The notes under the pieces are model-generated. The model saw nothing but the letters and a program-made list of their open reading frames with translations, did no database searches and was not told the origin of the DNA. Positions 1 to 7,507 of a stretch of DNA of 64,000 bases are shown in pieces. Position numbers and translations under genes: made by a program. The DNA is taken from positions 14,812 through 78,811 of the forward strand of contig DAIUEJ010000007.1 in NCBI GenBank assembly GCA_036845225.1, in the 5' to 3' direction. Positions within the stretch are counted from its first letter, which is position 1. Each line of letters starts with the position of its first letter. This DNA comes from FEN-680 sp036845225 (lineage in GTDB: Bacteria; Actinomycetota; Geothermincolia; Fen-727; Anoxymicrobiaceae).

Positions 1-1494
1 ACGGACGAAGGCGGAGGCCAGTCGCTGGTCGGTGACCCCATGGAGGTCGCCTTGATAGAGGGCGCCGAGGGCGCCGGGGTCACCGCGGCCGGCATCCGTT
101 CCCGCTTCAAGATAACGGATGACTTCGAGTTCGATACGCGGCGCAAGGTCATGTCCGTGGTTGTGGACTCCGACTCCAGGCGACAGGTGATGCTCAAGGG
201 CGCCCCGGAGTCAGTGATTGACAGGTCAGTCGAGATCCTCGAGGACGATGGCCCCAGGCGCCTCGAGCCGGCGGAGCGGGAGACTATTATGTCGGAGATC
301 GACGCCATGGCCGCCGAGGGTCTTCGGGTGGTCGCCTTCGCCAGCAAGGACCTGGCGCCTGGATTGCACCCGTATCGAGACGAGGCGGAGACCGGCCTGA
401 CTTTCGTGGGGGCAGCCGGTTTCTTCGACCCGCCACGGTCCGACGTCCCCGAGGCGGTCCGCGCATGCAACACGGCGGGGATTCGCGTGATGATGATAAC
501 CGGGGACCACGCGTCGACGGCTGCTGCGGTGGCCAGGGAGATCGGGCTGGCATTCGATGATGGGGTGGTGACAGGCGCGGAGCTCGACGCGATGGACGAT
601 GAAACGCTCCGCGAGACGGTGGACACCAGGTCCGTTTTTGCTCGCGCGACGCCCGAACACAAGCTGCGGATAGTACGGGCTCTCCGTGAGAACGGCATGA
701 CGGTGGCAGTGACAGGCGATGGGGTGAACGACGCCCCCGCGTTGAGGGAAGCCGACATAGGCGTGGCGATGGGCGCGACGGGCACGGACGTTGCGAGAGA
801 AGCCGCGGACATGATATTGACAGACGATAATTTCTCGACCATCGCCTATGCAGTCGGCCAGGGGCGGAAGCTCTTCGACAACCTCAGCAAGGGCGTGCGC
901 TTCTACCTGGCGGTAAAGGTAGCCCTCGTTCTCATCTTCATCGTGCCGACCATCCTGTCCCTGCCCTTCCCCTTCGCACCGATCCAGATAGTGATTCTCG
1001 AGCTGTTCATGGACCTCGCCGCGTCGGCTTCTTTCGTCGCCGAGCCTGCCGAGAAGAGGATCATGTCGAGACCGCCGCGCGATCCTGCCGCAAGGTTCAT
1101 GGACAAACCCATGCTGGAGACCATCGCCGCCGGAGCGATCTCCCTCTTCGCCGCGGTCACAACCGTCTATCTCCTGGCATATTACATAGTGGGCGGGCCC
1201 AAGACAGCGGGTTCTGCCGCATTTGCCACGTGGATGATAGGGACTGTGGCTCTGGCCTACAACACGAGGTCGAGAGAGCCACTCGCTTCAATCGGGTTCC
1301 TCACGAACAAGGTCATGGTCGCCTGGAGCGTCGCATCGATAGGGTTCCTAGTGCTCGCGATCAATACACCGGGCCTTCAGGACGCGTTCAAGCTGACGGC
1401 TATTTCAGGGGCGCTGTGGGGGCTGGCAATCGGGGCCGCGTTGCTCTTCACTTCCTGGCTGGAACTCCTCAAGCTGGTCACTGCCAGGTCATGA
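1..1494 (+). CDS. P-type cation-transporting ATPase, C-terminal part (gene starts upstream of window)
   Basis: The reading frame is open from base 1, and the residues before the first ATG (GDP-M-E-V-A-L) match the nucleotide-binding domain of type II P-type ATPases, so the gene begins outside the window. Visible are the KGAPE nucleotide-binding motif, the TGDH segment, the hinge motif TGDGVNDAPAL followed by AREAADMIL, and several C-terminal membrane helices. The phosphorylated DKTGT aspartate must lie upstream. The product would pump a cation (Ca2+ or H+ class) across the membrane using ATP. Substrate cannot be assigned from this half. Its stop overlaps the end of a convergent minus-strand gene fragment. 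Confidence 0.93.
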   Translation, partial: TDEGGGQSLVGDPMEVALIEGAEGAGVTAAGIRSRFKITDDFEFDTRRKVMSVVVDSDSRRQVMLKGAPESVIDRSVEILEDDGPRRLEPAERETIMSEIDAMAAEGLRVVAFASKDLAPGLHPYRDEAETGLTFVGAAGFFDPPRSDVPEAVRACNTAGIRVMMITGDHASTAAAVAREIGLAFDDGVVTGAELDAMDDETLRETVDTRSVFARATPEHKLRIVRALRENGMTVAVTGDGVNDAPALREADIGVAMGATGTDVAREAADMILTDDNFSTIAYAVGQGRKLFDNLSKGVRFYLAVKVALVLIFIVPTILSLPFPFAPIQIVILELFMDLAASASFVAEPAEKRIMSRPPRDPAARFMDKPMLETIAAGAISLFAAVTTVYLLAYYIVGGPKTAGSAAFATWMIGTVALAYNTRSREPLASIGFLTNKVMVAWSVASIGFLVLAINTPGLQDAFKLTAISGALWGLAIGAALLFTSWLELLKLVTARS

Positions 1495-1612
1495 TGTGCT
1501 TGCCAGCTCCACAAGGATTCGCGTGACGTCCTCTGACGTTCGCAGGTCATCCCGCGACACGATCTCTATGCCGTTCTCCTCGAGGACCCGCAGTGGCCGG
1601 CTTTCGGCGAGC
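1489..1612 (-). pseudogene. C-terminal fragment of an unknown protein
   Basis: Reading the minus strand from 1612 gives about 40 codons (LAESRPLRVLEENGIEIVS, then RDDLRTSEDV and ILVELASTS) ending in TGA at 1489-1491. It looks like the end of a real protein, with no start codon or ribosome binding site. It begins exactly where a palindromic repeat (1614-1644) ends, so the 5' part appears lost or displaced. The family is not recognised. Confidence 0.45.
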
Positions 1613-1613
1613 C

Positions 1614-1644
1614 ACTAAACTTCTTGGGGTCAGACCCCTTTTTG
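1614..1644. repeat. Family A palindromic repeat (GGGGTCAGACCCC core)
   Basis: The core GGGGTCAGACCCC is a near-perfect palindrome flanked by ACTAAACTTCTT and TTTTT. The same core and the TAAACTT flank recur elsewhere, for example at 12876, 38542 and 58158. It separates two gene fragments. Confidence 0.8.
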
Positions 1645-1981
1645 TATCGCCGTAACCCAGCGACTTCGCCAGGCCTGCCATCTTCTTGACGACGAGGCCC
1701 AGGCCCGCCCGCCTGACCACGGGCCCCCTCCAGCTCACCATCAGTTTCTTCGTGAACTCCTGGGTCGCCCTGGCCTTGCTCTCGGTGATGATGTTCTGGA
1801 TGGGTATGCCGATGATCCCCTCGACGTTGGCGAACAGCTCGTTGGTCCCCTCGACGTCGGCGAGCACCATGCGGTGTTCGGGGTCTCGCGCCTCGGCGAT
1901 GGTCCCGCTGGAGTTCCAGGTGAGGCTCTTTGCTGTCCGCTTGGAGACGCCGCATGTACCGCAGACCTGTGTGCCGCTCAA
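1645..1981 (-). pseudogene. Unknown conserved-looking protein, 3' end cut by repeat
   Basis: A TTG start at 1981 has a strong AGGAGGGG ribosome binding site 5 bases upstream. The first ~110 codons look genuine: a CGTCG motif near the N-terminus, then a hydrophobic and polar region (MVLADVEGTNELFANVEGI). After codon ~112 the frame runs into the 1614-1644 repeat and then into unrelated sequence, ending at 1547, so the natural C-terminus is probably missing. I do not recognise the family. Another possibility is that the repeat simply forms the tail of a functional protein. Confidence 0.5.
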
Positions 1982-2018
1982 CTGATCCCCTCCTGCTAGG
2001 TGCACGCGGATAATTCTA

Positions 2019-2242
2019 TCACTGCGCCGGTTGTGTTCCCCTTCGCGCGGAGTTGATGACATCGCAGGCGCGCCGGACGTTGTTCTTGAAGGAGGCGATC
2101 GACTTCTCCTGGAAGACGCCGCCTTCGGTGTACTGGATGTCGAGGACGTCCATCAGCGCGATGGGCGAAGGGTGAGGATACACCTGCACGGAGGTCATCG
2201 CCTCGTACGGTATCTGGAACGGGAGGTCCGACCCGGCTGCCC
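2019..2242 (-). pseudogene. C-terminal fragment of a PH-domain-like or unknown protein
   Basis: Minus-strand codons read FQIPYEAMTSVQVYPHPS, then ALMDVLDIQYTEGG and SIASFKNNVRRACDVIN, ending in TGA at 2019-2021. The pattern of alternating strands resembles the end of a bacterial PH-like domain, but this is only an impression. There is no start codon. The frame begins at a repeat (2243-2278), which suggests the upstream part was removed or replaced. Confidence 0.45.
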
Positions 2243-2278
2243 GCTTAAGAAAAAGGACCCGACCCCAGGAAGTTAAGC
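2243..2278. repeat. Family A repeat (variant core GGACCCGACCCC)
   Basis: The unit runs GCTTAAGAAAAAGGACCC, then GACCCCAGGAAGTTAAGC. The ends GCTTAA and TTAAGC are inverted copies. The TAA stop of the downstream minus-strand gene lies inside it. Confidence 0.7.
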
Positions 2279-2929
2279 GTCTCGCTGGGCTATTTCAAGG
2301 GCTTTCTTGTCGAGCTGCTCGGAGTATTCCTTCCATGTCGACATGTCTTCGGCGCTCCCGCGGAAGATCACAAAGCGGCACGTTTCCGCGCCCGCGGGGA
2401 TCGTCTGGGTGAAGCGAACCTGCCAGTCCATCCAGCCCAGCTCTTTCGCCGCGTCGAGCATTCCCTGGACGAAGTTCCTCTGGACGCGGCAGTCGAAGGC
2501 ACTGTAGCAGTCCTGGTGCGGGCACCAGATGATGTGGAAGCTGACCTCGTCCTCGGAGTCGATGCTCGGCTCCTCGAGCGACGCGTAAGCGATACGGTTG
2601 ATGACGGTCGCGAAGAAGCTGGCGAGCTCCGCCTCGGTGAGCCCCTCCGGCCTCTCGAGCCCGTCGAGCATCTGCCTGCCGACGTCCAGGCCCACCTTCC
2701 TTATGGCTTCGCAGACGACTCGCTGCCCGTCCTCGCCGAATTCGCGCTCGCACGCCTTGAGTATGCCTATCACCGCCATGGCCTGCATGGTCCCCCATTG
2801 CCAGAGCACGGCGGGGTCGAAGTCGGTCTTACCCAGGACCTCCTCGCGAAGCCGTGCCACGCCCTCGGCATACGGCTGGTTGAACTCGAATTCTTTCCAG
2901 GCGGGCTCGTCGCGGCGCTCCCAGTGCAT
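2273..2929 (-). CDS. ATC hydrolase-like or uncharacterised cytosolic protein, 218 aa
   Basis: The start at 2929 is chosen because AAGGAG lies 7 bases upstream; a longer frame would begin inside unrelated sequence. The protein is soluble, with a C-terminal region WCPHQDCYSAFDCRVQRNF that resembles the Cys- and Asp-containing motif of the L-2-amino-thiazoline-4-carboxylic acid hydrolase-like family. That family is broad and many members have no known substrate, so function is open. The TAA stop is inside a palindromic repeat. The next gene upstream on the same strand is an acyl-CoA ligase, about 140 bases away across two repeat clusters. Confidence 0.7.
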   Translation of the reverse strand: MHWERRDEPAWKEFEFNQPYAEGVARLREEVLGKTDFDPAVLWQWGTMQAMAVIGILKACEREFGEDGQRVVCEAIRKVGLDVGRQMLDGLERPEGLTEAELASFFATVINRIAYASLEEPSIDSEDEVSFHIIWCPHQDCYSAFDCRVQRNFVQGMLDAAKELGWMDWQVRFTQTIPAGAETCRFVIFRGSAEDMSTWKEYSEQLDKKALEIAQRDA

Positions 2930-2969
2930 TGCAGGACTCCTTCTCTGATGCCGATGCGCGTAAATCATC

Positions 2970-3022
2970 GAGCCGGCGGGACGCCAGCGCTACGAACAGG
3001 CCGGCGGGACGCCAGCGCTACG
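2970..3022. repeat. Family B repeat, two tandem units
   Basis: Two copies of the unit GCCGGCGGGACGCCAGCGC followed by TACG, about 30 bases apart. The same unit with CCGGCG in place of CCAGCG occurs at 10386-10516 and 57574-57597. GCCGGCG and CGCCGGC arms can form a small hairpin. Confidence 0.8.
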
Positions 3023-3049
3023 TCTTTCATTCTGACGGCGCGACGGCCG

Positions 3050-3080
3050 TGCAAAATAAAGGTTTGACCCCTATTTTGCA
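3050..3080. repeat. Family A repeat with TGCAAAATA arms; likely terminator
   Basis: TGCAAAATA and TATTTTGCA form 9-base inverted arms around AAGGTTTGACCCC. The minus-strand ligase gene ends inside it: its last two codons and TAG stop are part of the right arm. Confidence 0.7.
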
Positions 3081-4870
3081 GGCTGCTGGTATTGCGCCTC
3101 GATCTCCTCGCCGAACGTGTCCACGACGATCCGGCGCTTGAGCTTCAGCGTCTGCGTCAGCATCCCGTTCTCGAGCGTGAAATCCTCTGTGAGGAAGACG
3201 AACTTCTTGGGTATCTCGTAGGAGCCGTACGTGCCCTTGAGGGCATCTTTCACCTGCTTCTCGATGGCGTCCTGGACGGCCTTGTCCTTCGCCAGCACGG
3301 CGGGCTCCTTCCCCTCGGCGCCCTCGACGTGCTTCGGGAGCACCTCGAAGTCGGGGACCAGCAGGCAGATGTTGTACTCCTTGCCCTCACCGAAGATCAT
3401 GCAGTTGGCGACAAGGGGCAGGAGCTTTATCTCTTCCTCGATGGAGCTCGGGAACACGTACTTGCCGTTCAGCAGCTTGTACTGCTCTTTCAGCCGCCCC
3501 GTCACCTTGAGATATCCGTCGTTATCCAGCCTGCCGCGGTCGCCGGTCCTGAAGCCGCCGTCCGGCGTCATGACTTCGGCGGTCGCCTCGGGCTTGTTGT
3601 GATAGCCCTTCATGACGTTGGGCCCGTAGACGATGATCTCGCCGTCATCAGCGCCCTCATCCACCACCGAGTTGTCTATGACTATCCGGCAGTTGGGGAT
3701 CGCCGAGCCGACAGTCCCGATCTTGTTCTTGCCCGGCCGGTTCATGGTGGCCCCCGGCGACGTCTCGGTCAGGCCGTAGCAGTCGTAGGTCGGGATGCCC
3801 AGGTCGGAGAAGAAGTAGGCGATCTCGGGGTTCATCATCGCGCTGCCGGTGACCGCGCCCTTCAAGCGGCCGCCGAACTTATCGCGTATCTTCTTGAAGA
3901 CTATCTTATCGGCGAGGTTGTACTTGACGTTGACCCACATGCTCGTCTTGCCCTGCTCAGCCAGCTCGCGCTTCTTCTTGCCGGCCTCGACCCCCATCAC
4001 GAACAGCTTTCGCGGCAGGCCGCCGTCCTCGTCCATCTTCGCCCAGAGGCCGTCGTAGACCCTGTTGAAGATGCGCGGGACCGCGATAAGGAAGGTCGGC
4101 TCCGTCTTCCCAAGGTCTTCCACGACCGTCTGCGGGCTCTCGACCAGCCCCAGCGAGCCACCGATGTAGATGTAGTTGTTGAGGTCGGCGGTCTGGCCGA
4201 ATGAGTGTGCCCACGGCAGGATCGAGAGGCTGCGGTCCTCCTCGTTGAGGTCGGGGAAACAGGCGCCGCAGTCGACGACGTTGGAGGTCAGGTTCCCGTG
4301 CGACAGCAGGACGCCCTTAGGCTCGCCCGTGGTGCCCGAGGTGTAGATGAGAAGAGCGATGTCGTCGGGGCCCGCCGGCTTGACGGACGGGACGGGCTTC
4401 TCGCGTCCCTTGCGCTCCAGGTCGGCCATTGTGTTCGGTCCGTCGCCCTCGATCAGGTACAGCTTCAGGCCCGGGAAGTCTGAGGCGAACCCCTCGACCT
4501 TCTCGAGCAACTCCGGCTTGGAGATGAACAGCGCCTTTATCCCGCTGTCGCCGATGATGTACTTCCAGGTGCTCTCGAGCTCGGCTTCGTACATGGGGAT
4601 GAAGCGCGCGCCAAGACTGTAAGTCGCGTAAGCGATTATCGCCCACTCGACCCTGTTGTTAGCGATGATCCCGACGCAGTCGCCTTTTCCGAAGCCATCT
4701 GCGGCCAGTCCGCCGCGCAGGTCGTCGACGCGCTTCGCCACCTCGGCGTAGGTGACCCACTCGTACTCGCCGGCCTTGTTCTTGGTCCCGAAGAGCTTGT
4801 TTGACCCGTGTTTGGCCACACTGCGCTCGAACATGTCAACGAGGTTGTCCGGCCTGTCGTCACTGCTCAT
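3071..4870 (-). CDS. Long-chain acyl-CoA synthetase (AMP-forming), FadD15-like
   Basis: This 599-residue protein activates a carboxylic acid, most likely a fatty acid, to its CoA thioester via an acyl-adenylate. The P-loop motif IYTSGTTGEPKG is at about residues 175-186, the YGLTETSPG adenylation motif near 380, and the TGDRGRLDNDGYL hinge region near 455. Length and motif order match the long-chain (FadD15/FACS) branch rather than acetyl-CoA synthetase. The stop codon lies inside a repeat. It is divergent from the SCP2/alcohol dehydrogenase/AOR gene run at 5.2-9.7 kb, which may supply or use its acyl substrates (inference). Confidence 0.92.
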   Translation of the reverse strand: MSSDDRPDNLVDMFERSVAKHGSNKLFGTKNKAGEYEWVTYAEVAKRVDDLRGGLAADGFGKGDCVGIIANNRVEWAIIAYATYSLGARFIPMYEAELESTWKYIIGDSGIKALFISKPELLEKVEGFASDFPGLKLYLIEGDGPNTMADLERKGREKPVPSVKPAGPDDIALLIYTSGTTGEPKGVLLSHGNLTSNVVDCGACFPDLNEEDRSLSILPWAHSFGQTADLNNYIYIGGSLGLVESPQTVVEDLGKTEPTFLIAVPRIFNRVYDGLWAKMDEDGGLPRKLFVMGVEAGKKKRELAEQGKTSMWVNVKYNLADKIVFKKIRDKFGGRLKGAVTGSAMMNPEIAYFFSDLGIPTYDCYGLTETSPGATMNRPGKNKIGTVGSAIPNCRIVIDNSVVDEGADDGEIIVYGPNVMKGYHNKPEATAEVMTPDGGFRTGDRGRLDNDGYLKVTGRLKEQYKLLNGKYVFPSSIEEEIKLLPLVANCMIFGEGKEYNICLLVPDFEVLPKHVEGAEGKEPAVLAKDKAVQDAIEKQVKDALKGTYGSYEIPKKFVFLTEDFTLENGMLTQTLKLKRRIVVDTFGEEIEAQYQQPAK

Positions 4871-4988
4871 GATGCACCCCCAGGGCTAGAACGAGTCTTT
4901 CAACGTAGTGATATCGTCATCCGGCTCAAAGATTATAACCTGCCAGGCAAGGGCGCCACACGGGTCACGCGGTCGGTCGGGATGCTCA

Positions 4989-5048
4989 AGTGGGGTCTGA
5001 CCCCGGTGGCGCACTTAAGGAAAAGGACCTGACCCCGGAAAGTAAAGT
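4989..5048. repeat. Two tandem Family A repeat units
   Basis: First unit GTGGGGTCTGACCCCGGTGG followed by CGCAC. Second unit TTAAGGAAAAGGACCTGACC followed by CCGGAAAGTAAA. They lie in the intergenic DNA between the divergent ligase gene and the 5180 gene. Confidence 0.8.
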
Positions 5049-5179
5049 GAAGTTTCCTTTGCCCGGCTGGCGGGGAGTTGGTAAGATAATCCTAGGCAGC
5101 ATGGGGGCGACGGAGCATTCACCGGCGACGCGCGTCCCTCGCCACTAAGTGGCTGGTCACCTGATAAGGGAGGAATACG

Positions 5180-5740
5180 ATGGCCCCAAAGTACGGTACT
5201 GACGAATGGGAGAGCGCCTACCAGGCTTTTCTGGCGGAGAGGACGAAAGACGGCCCTCCGTACATCTACTTCACGCCCGAGTGGGCGGCCCTGTACGAGA
5301 AGACGATCCAGAACGATGAGGCGTACCGGGACGCGGCAAAGACGTGGGAAGGCACTGTTGTGCTGCACGTCGAGGCTGCCCCCGAGTTCGGCCTCGAATT
5401 CGACCTCTTCGTCTTCATGGACCTCTGGCACGGCGAGTGCCGCTCGATCAGGATCGTGCCCACGGACGCCGGCGAGGCGGGCGATTTCGTGATCAGCGGT
5501 TCACTCGAGCGCTGGACCCAGGTCGCCAAGAAAGAGCTCGACAGCACCAAGGGCATGATGCAGGGCAAGCTGAAGCTCAAGGGCGACCTCCCGACGATCG
5601 TACGCGCGGTGAGGGCGTCCCAGCGCCTGACCGACCTGAGCGCCGACGTCGGCGGGTTCTTCCCGACCGAGCTCGAAGCCGCGAAGGTTCAGGAGCTCAG
5701 GGCCGTAATGAATGATTTCAAGGACAAGGTGCTCGGCTAG
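5180..5740 (+). CDS. SCP2-like sterol/lipid-binding protein, 186 aa
   Basis: The start follows GGGAGG. The C-terminal two thirds (about residues 60-180) have the SCP2 pattern: DFVISGSLERW, then MMQGKLKLKGDLPTIV, the loop where these domains close over a hydrophobic ligand. No signal peptide or membrane segment is seen, so it is cytosolic. It is first in a run of five plus-strand genes that includes a second SCP2-like protein and the AOR, so a role in carrying a hydrophobic acyl or aldehyde intermediate is plausible but inferred. Confidence 0.75.
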   Translation: MAPKYGTDEWESAYQAFLAERTKDGPPYIYFTPEWAALYEKTIQNDEAYRDAAKTWEGTVVLHVEAAPEFGLEFDLFVFMDLWHGECRSIRIVPTDAGEAGDFVISGSLERWTQVAKKELDSTKGMMQGKLKLKGDLPTIVRAVRASQRLTDLSADVGGFFPTELEAAKVQELRAVMNDFKDKVLG

Positions 5741-5773
5741 AACACGGCACCAGTCAAAATAATGTGAGGCGGA

Positions 5774-5830
5774 CATGGGCAACCCGTGTGCCCGCTCGAC
5801 GGACCGGGTTGCAGCCCATGCCGGCATCAC
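5774..5830 (+). promoter_or_regulatory. Leader hairpin upstream of Fe-alcohol dehydrogenase
   Basis: CATGGGC-AACCCG at 5774-5786 pairs with CGGGTT-GCA-GCCCATG at 5815-5830, giving 13 paired bases with a three-base bulge. No T-tract follows, so it is not a classic terminator. It could be an mRNA processing or attenuation element between genes. Confidence 0.4.
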
Positions 5831-5848
5831 CATCAAAGGGAGGTATAC

Positions 5849-7012
5849 ATGGCGTACGATCGAGATCTTGCCTTCATCTACAGGAACCCGACCAAGATCG
5901 TCTTTGGCGAGAACACCGTAAATGACGCGGGCATAGAGGTGTCCGAGCTCGGCTGCAGCAAGGCGTTTATTGTGACCGATCCCGGCGTGGTGGCGGCCGG
6001 ACTGGTAGAGAGAGTCCAGAAGGCGCTCGGGTCGAAGTTCGTCGGCATCTACGACAAGTGCATCCAAGACTCCGGCGTGCACATCATCAATGAGGCGTCC
6101 GCGCTCGCAAAAGAGGCCGGCGCCGACTGCCTCGTCAGCGTCGGCGGGGGCAGCACCATCGACACGGCCAAGGGCATGGCCGTCCTCATCAAGGAGGGTG
6201 GCAAGCTGGAGGACTACGCCGGCTTCCAGCTCCTGACCCGGCCCCAGACACCGCACGTAGTTGTGCCGACCACGGCCGGGACCGGCAGCGAGGCCACCAT
6301 GACGGCGGTCGTCAAGGACTGGGACAGGCACCAGAAGATGCTCTTCTCAGACACCAACATGATCCCGAACGTAGGGATACTCGACCCGACGATAGTGGCC
6401 GGGCTTCCTAAGGGATTGACGGCGACCACGGGCATGGACGCGTTCACGCACGGGGTAGAATCGATACATACACTCCAGGCGTCGCCCATCGCCGACGCGA
6501 TGGCTCTCCAGTCCATCAGGCTGATCTACGAGAACCTCCCGAAGTGCGTCGAGGACGGCAGCGACCTGCTCGCGCGGGGACAGCAGCAGTGCGGGGCTAC
6601 CATGGCGGGAATCGCGTTCGATAACGCGCAGGTGGGCCTGCCGCACGCGCTCGCGCATTCTCTCGGCGGGCTTTTCAAGGTGCCTCACGGGCTCGCCAAC
6701 AGCATCGTGCTTCCGTACAGCATGCAGTTCAACCTGGAGGAGTCCGCCGACCGCTACGCGCTCATCGCGCGGGTGATGGGCCTGGACGTAAAAGGCATGA
6801 GCGACGTGGAGGCGGGACAGGCGGCGATAGACGCGGTCTTCGCGTTTACCAAGAAGCTCGGTATCCCGCAGAAGCTGAGCGAAGCGGGAGTGCCGGAGGA
6901 AGGGCTGATCGAGGTCGCGGAGCTCGCGCTCTCCGATGGCGCGATAGTCTACAACCCGACGCTTATCTTCGAGACCGACCAGATAATGGAAGTGTTGAAG
7001 GCTGCGTACTAG
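5849..7012 (+). CDS. Iron-containing alcohol dehydrogenase, 387 aa
   Basis: The start at 5849 follows GGGAGG by 5 bases; the frame extends further upstream but through the leader hairpin. The Fe-ADH fold is clear: SVGGGSTIDTAKG nucleotide-binding motif near residue 97, PTTAGTGSEAT near 143, and the metal-binding stretch PHALAHSLGG...VPHGLANS near 260-280. It interconverts an alcohol and an aldehyde with NAD(P)H. Neighbouring AOR would interconvert aldehyde and acid, so the two together can link alcohol, aldehyde and carboxylate pools (inference). Confidence 0.93.
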   Translation: MAYDRDLAFIYRNPTKIVFGENTVNDAGIEVSELGCSKAFIVTDPGVVAAGLVERVQKALGSKFVGIYDKCIQDSGVHIINEASALAKEAGADCLVSVGGGSTIDTAKGMAVLIKEGGKLEDYAGFQLLTRPQTPHVVVPTTAGTGSEATMTAVVKDWDRHQKMLFSDTNMIPNVGILDPTIVAGLPKGLTATTGMDAFTHGVESIHTLQASPIADAMALQSIRLIYENLPKCVEDGSDLLARGQQQCGATMAGIAFDNAQVGLPHALAHSLGGLFKVPHGLANSIVLPYSMQFNLEESADRYALIARVMGLDVKGMSDVEAGQAAIDAVFAFTKKLGIPQKLSEAGVPEEGLIEVAELALSDGAIVYNPTLIFETDQIMEVLKAAY

Positions 7013-7046
7013 ACCTTCCAGGAATGAACAATGACCAGGGGGTAAC

Positions 7047-7469
7047 ATGAGCGAGCCCAATATCGAACTGGCGCCGGACGTGGAGCCCGGCATGGCTTCC
7101 ATGCTGGCGGACATGATAAAGACAAACCTGAAGGACAAGCCCGACAGGATGAAGGACTTCAACAAGCTGGAGGGGACGATCTGGATAACCGCGGAGGACG
7201 CGGAGACCGAGATGACGATGGTCTTCGAGAGCGGGAAGCTGACGGTCCACTCCGGCAAGATCGGCAAGCCGATACTTGAGATAACCACCGACGCTTCGAC
7301 ACTGATGGACCTCGCCAACATCGACATCAAGATGGGGATGCCCTACTACTTCGACGAGACCGGGCGCATGGTCATCAAGAAGCTCCTCAAGAAAGAGCTG
7401 AAGATCAAAGGCATGTTCGCCCACAACATGGCACTGACGCGGATGACTAAGATCATGTCGGTCAAGTAG
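7047..7469 (+). CDS. SCP2-like sterol carrier domain protein, 140 aa
   Basis: A small soluble protein with the SCP2 signature: GTIWITAEDAETEMTMVFE, then GKLTVHSGKIGKPILEITTD and a Lys-rich end. It begins 34 bases after the Fe-ADH stop behind GGGGG and ends 38 bases before the AOR start, so it is probably cotranscribed with both. Ligand unknown. It is distinct in sequence from the 5180 SCP2-like gene. Confidence 0.75.
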   Translation: MSEPNIELAPDVEPGMASMLADMIKTNLKDKPDRMKDFNKLEGTIWITAEDAETEMTMVFESGKLTVHSGKIGKPILEITTDASTLMDLANIDIKMGMPYYFDETGRMVIKKLLKKELKIKGMFAHNMALTRMTKIMSVK

Positions 7470-7507
7470 GCCCGAGAAGCCAGGCCCTTACGATCGGAGG
7501 ACGTACG

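Noticed and set aside
3092..4204. Long plus-strand ORFs opposite the acyl-CoA ligase and many similar overlapping ORFs
   Set aside because: They are shadows caused by high GC content, with no ribosome binding site and no conserved motif.
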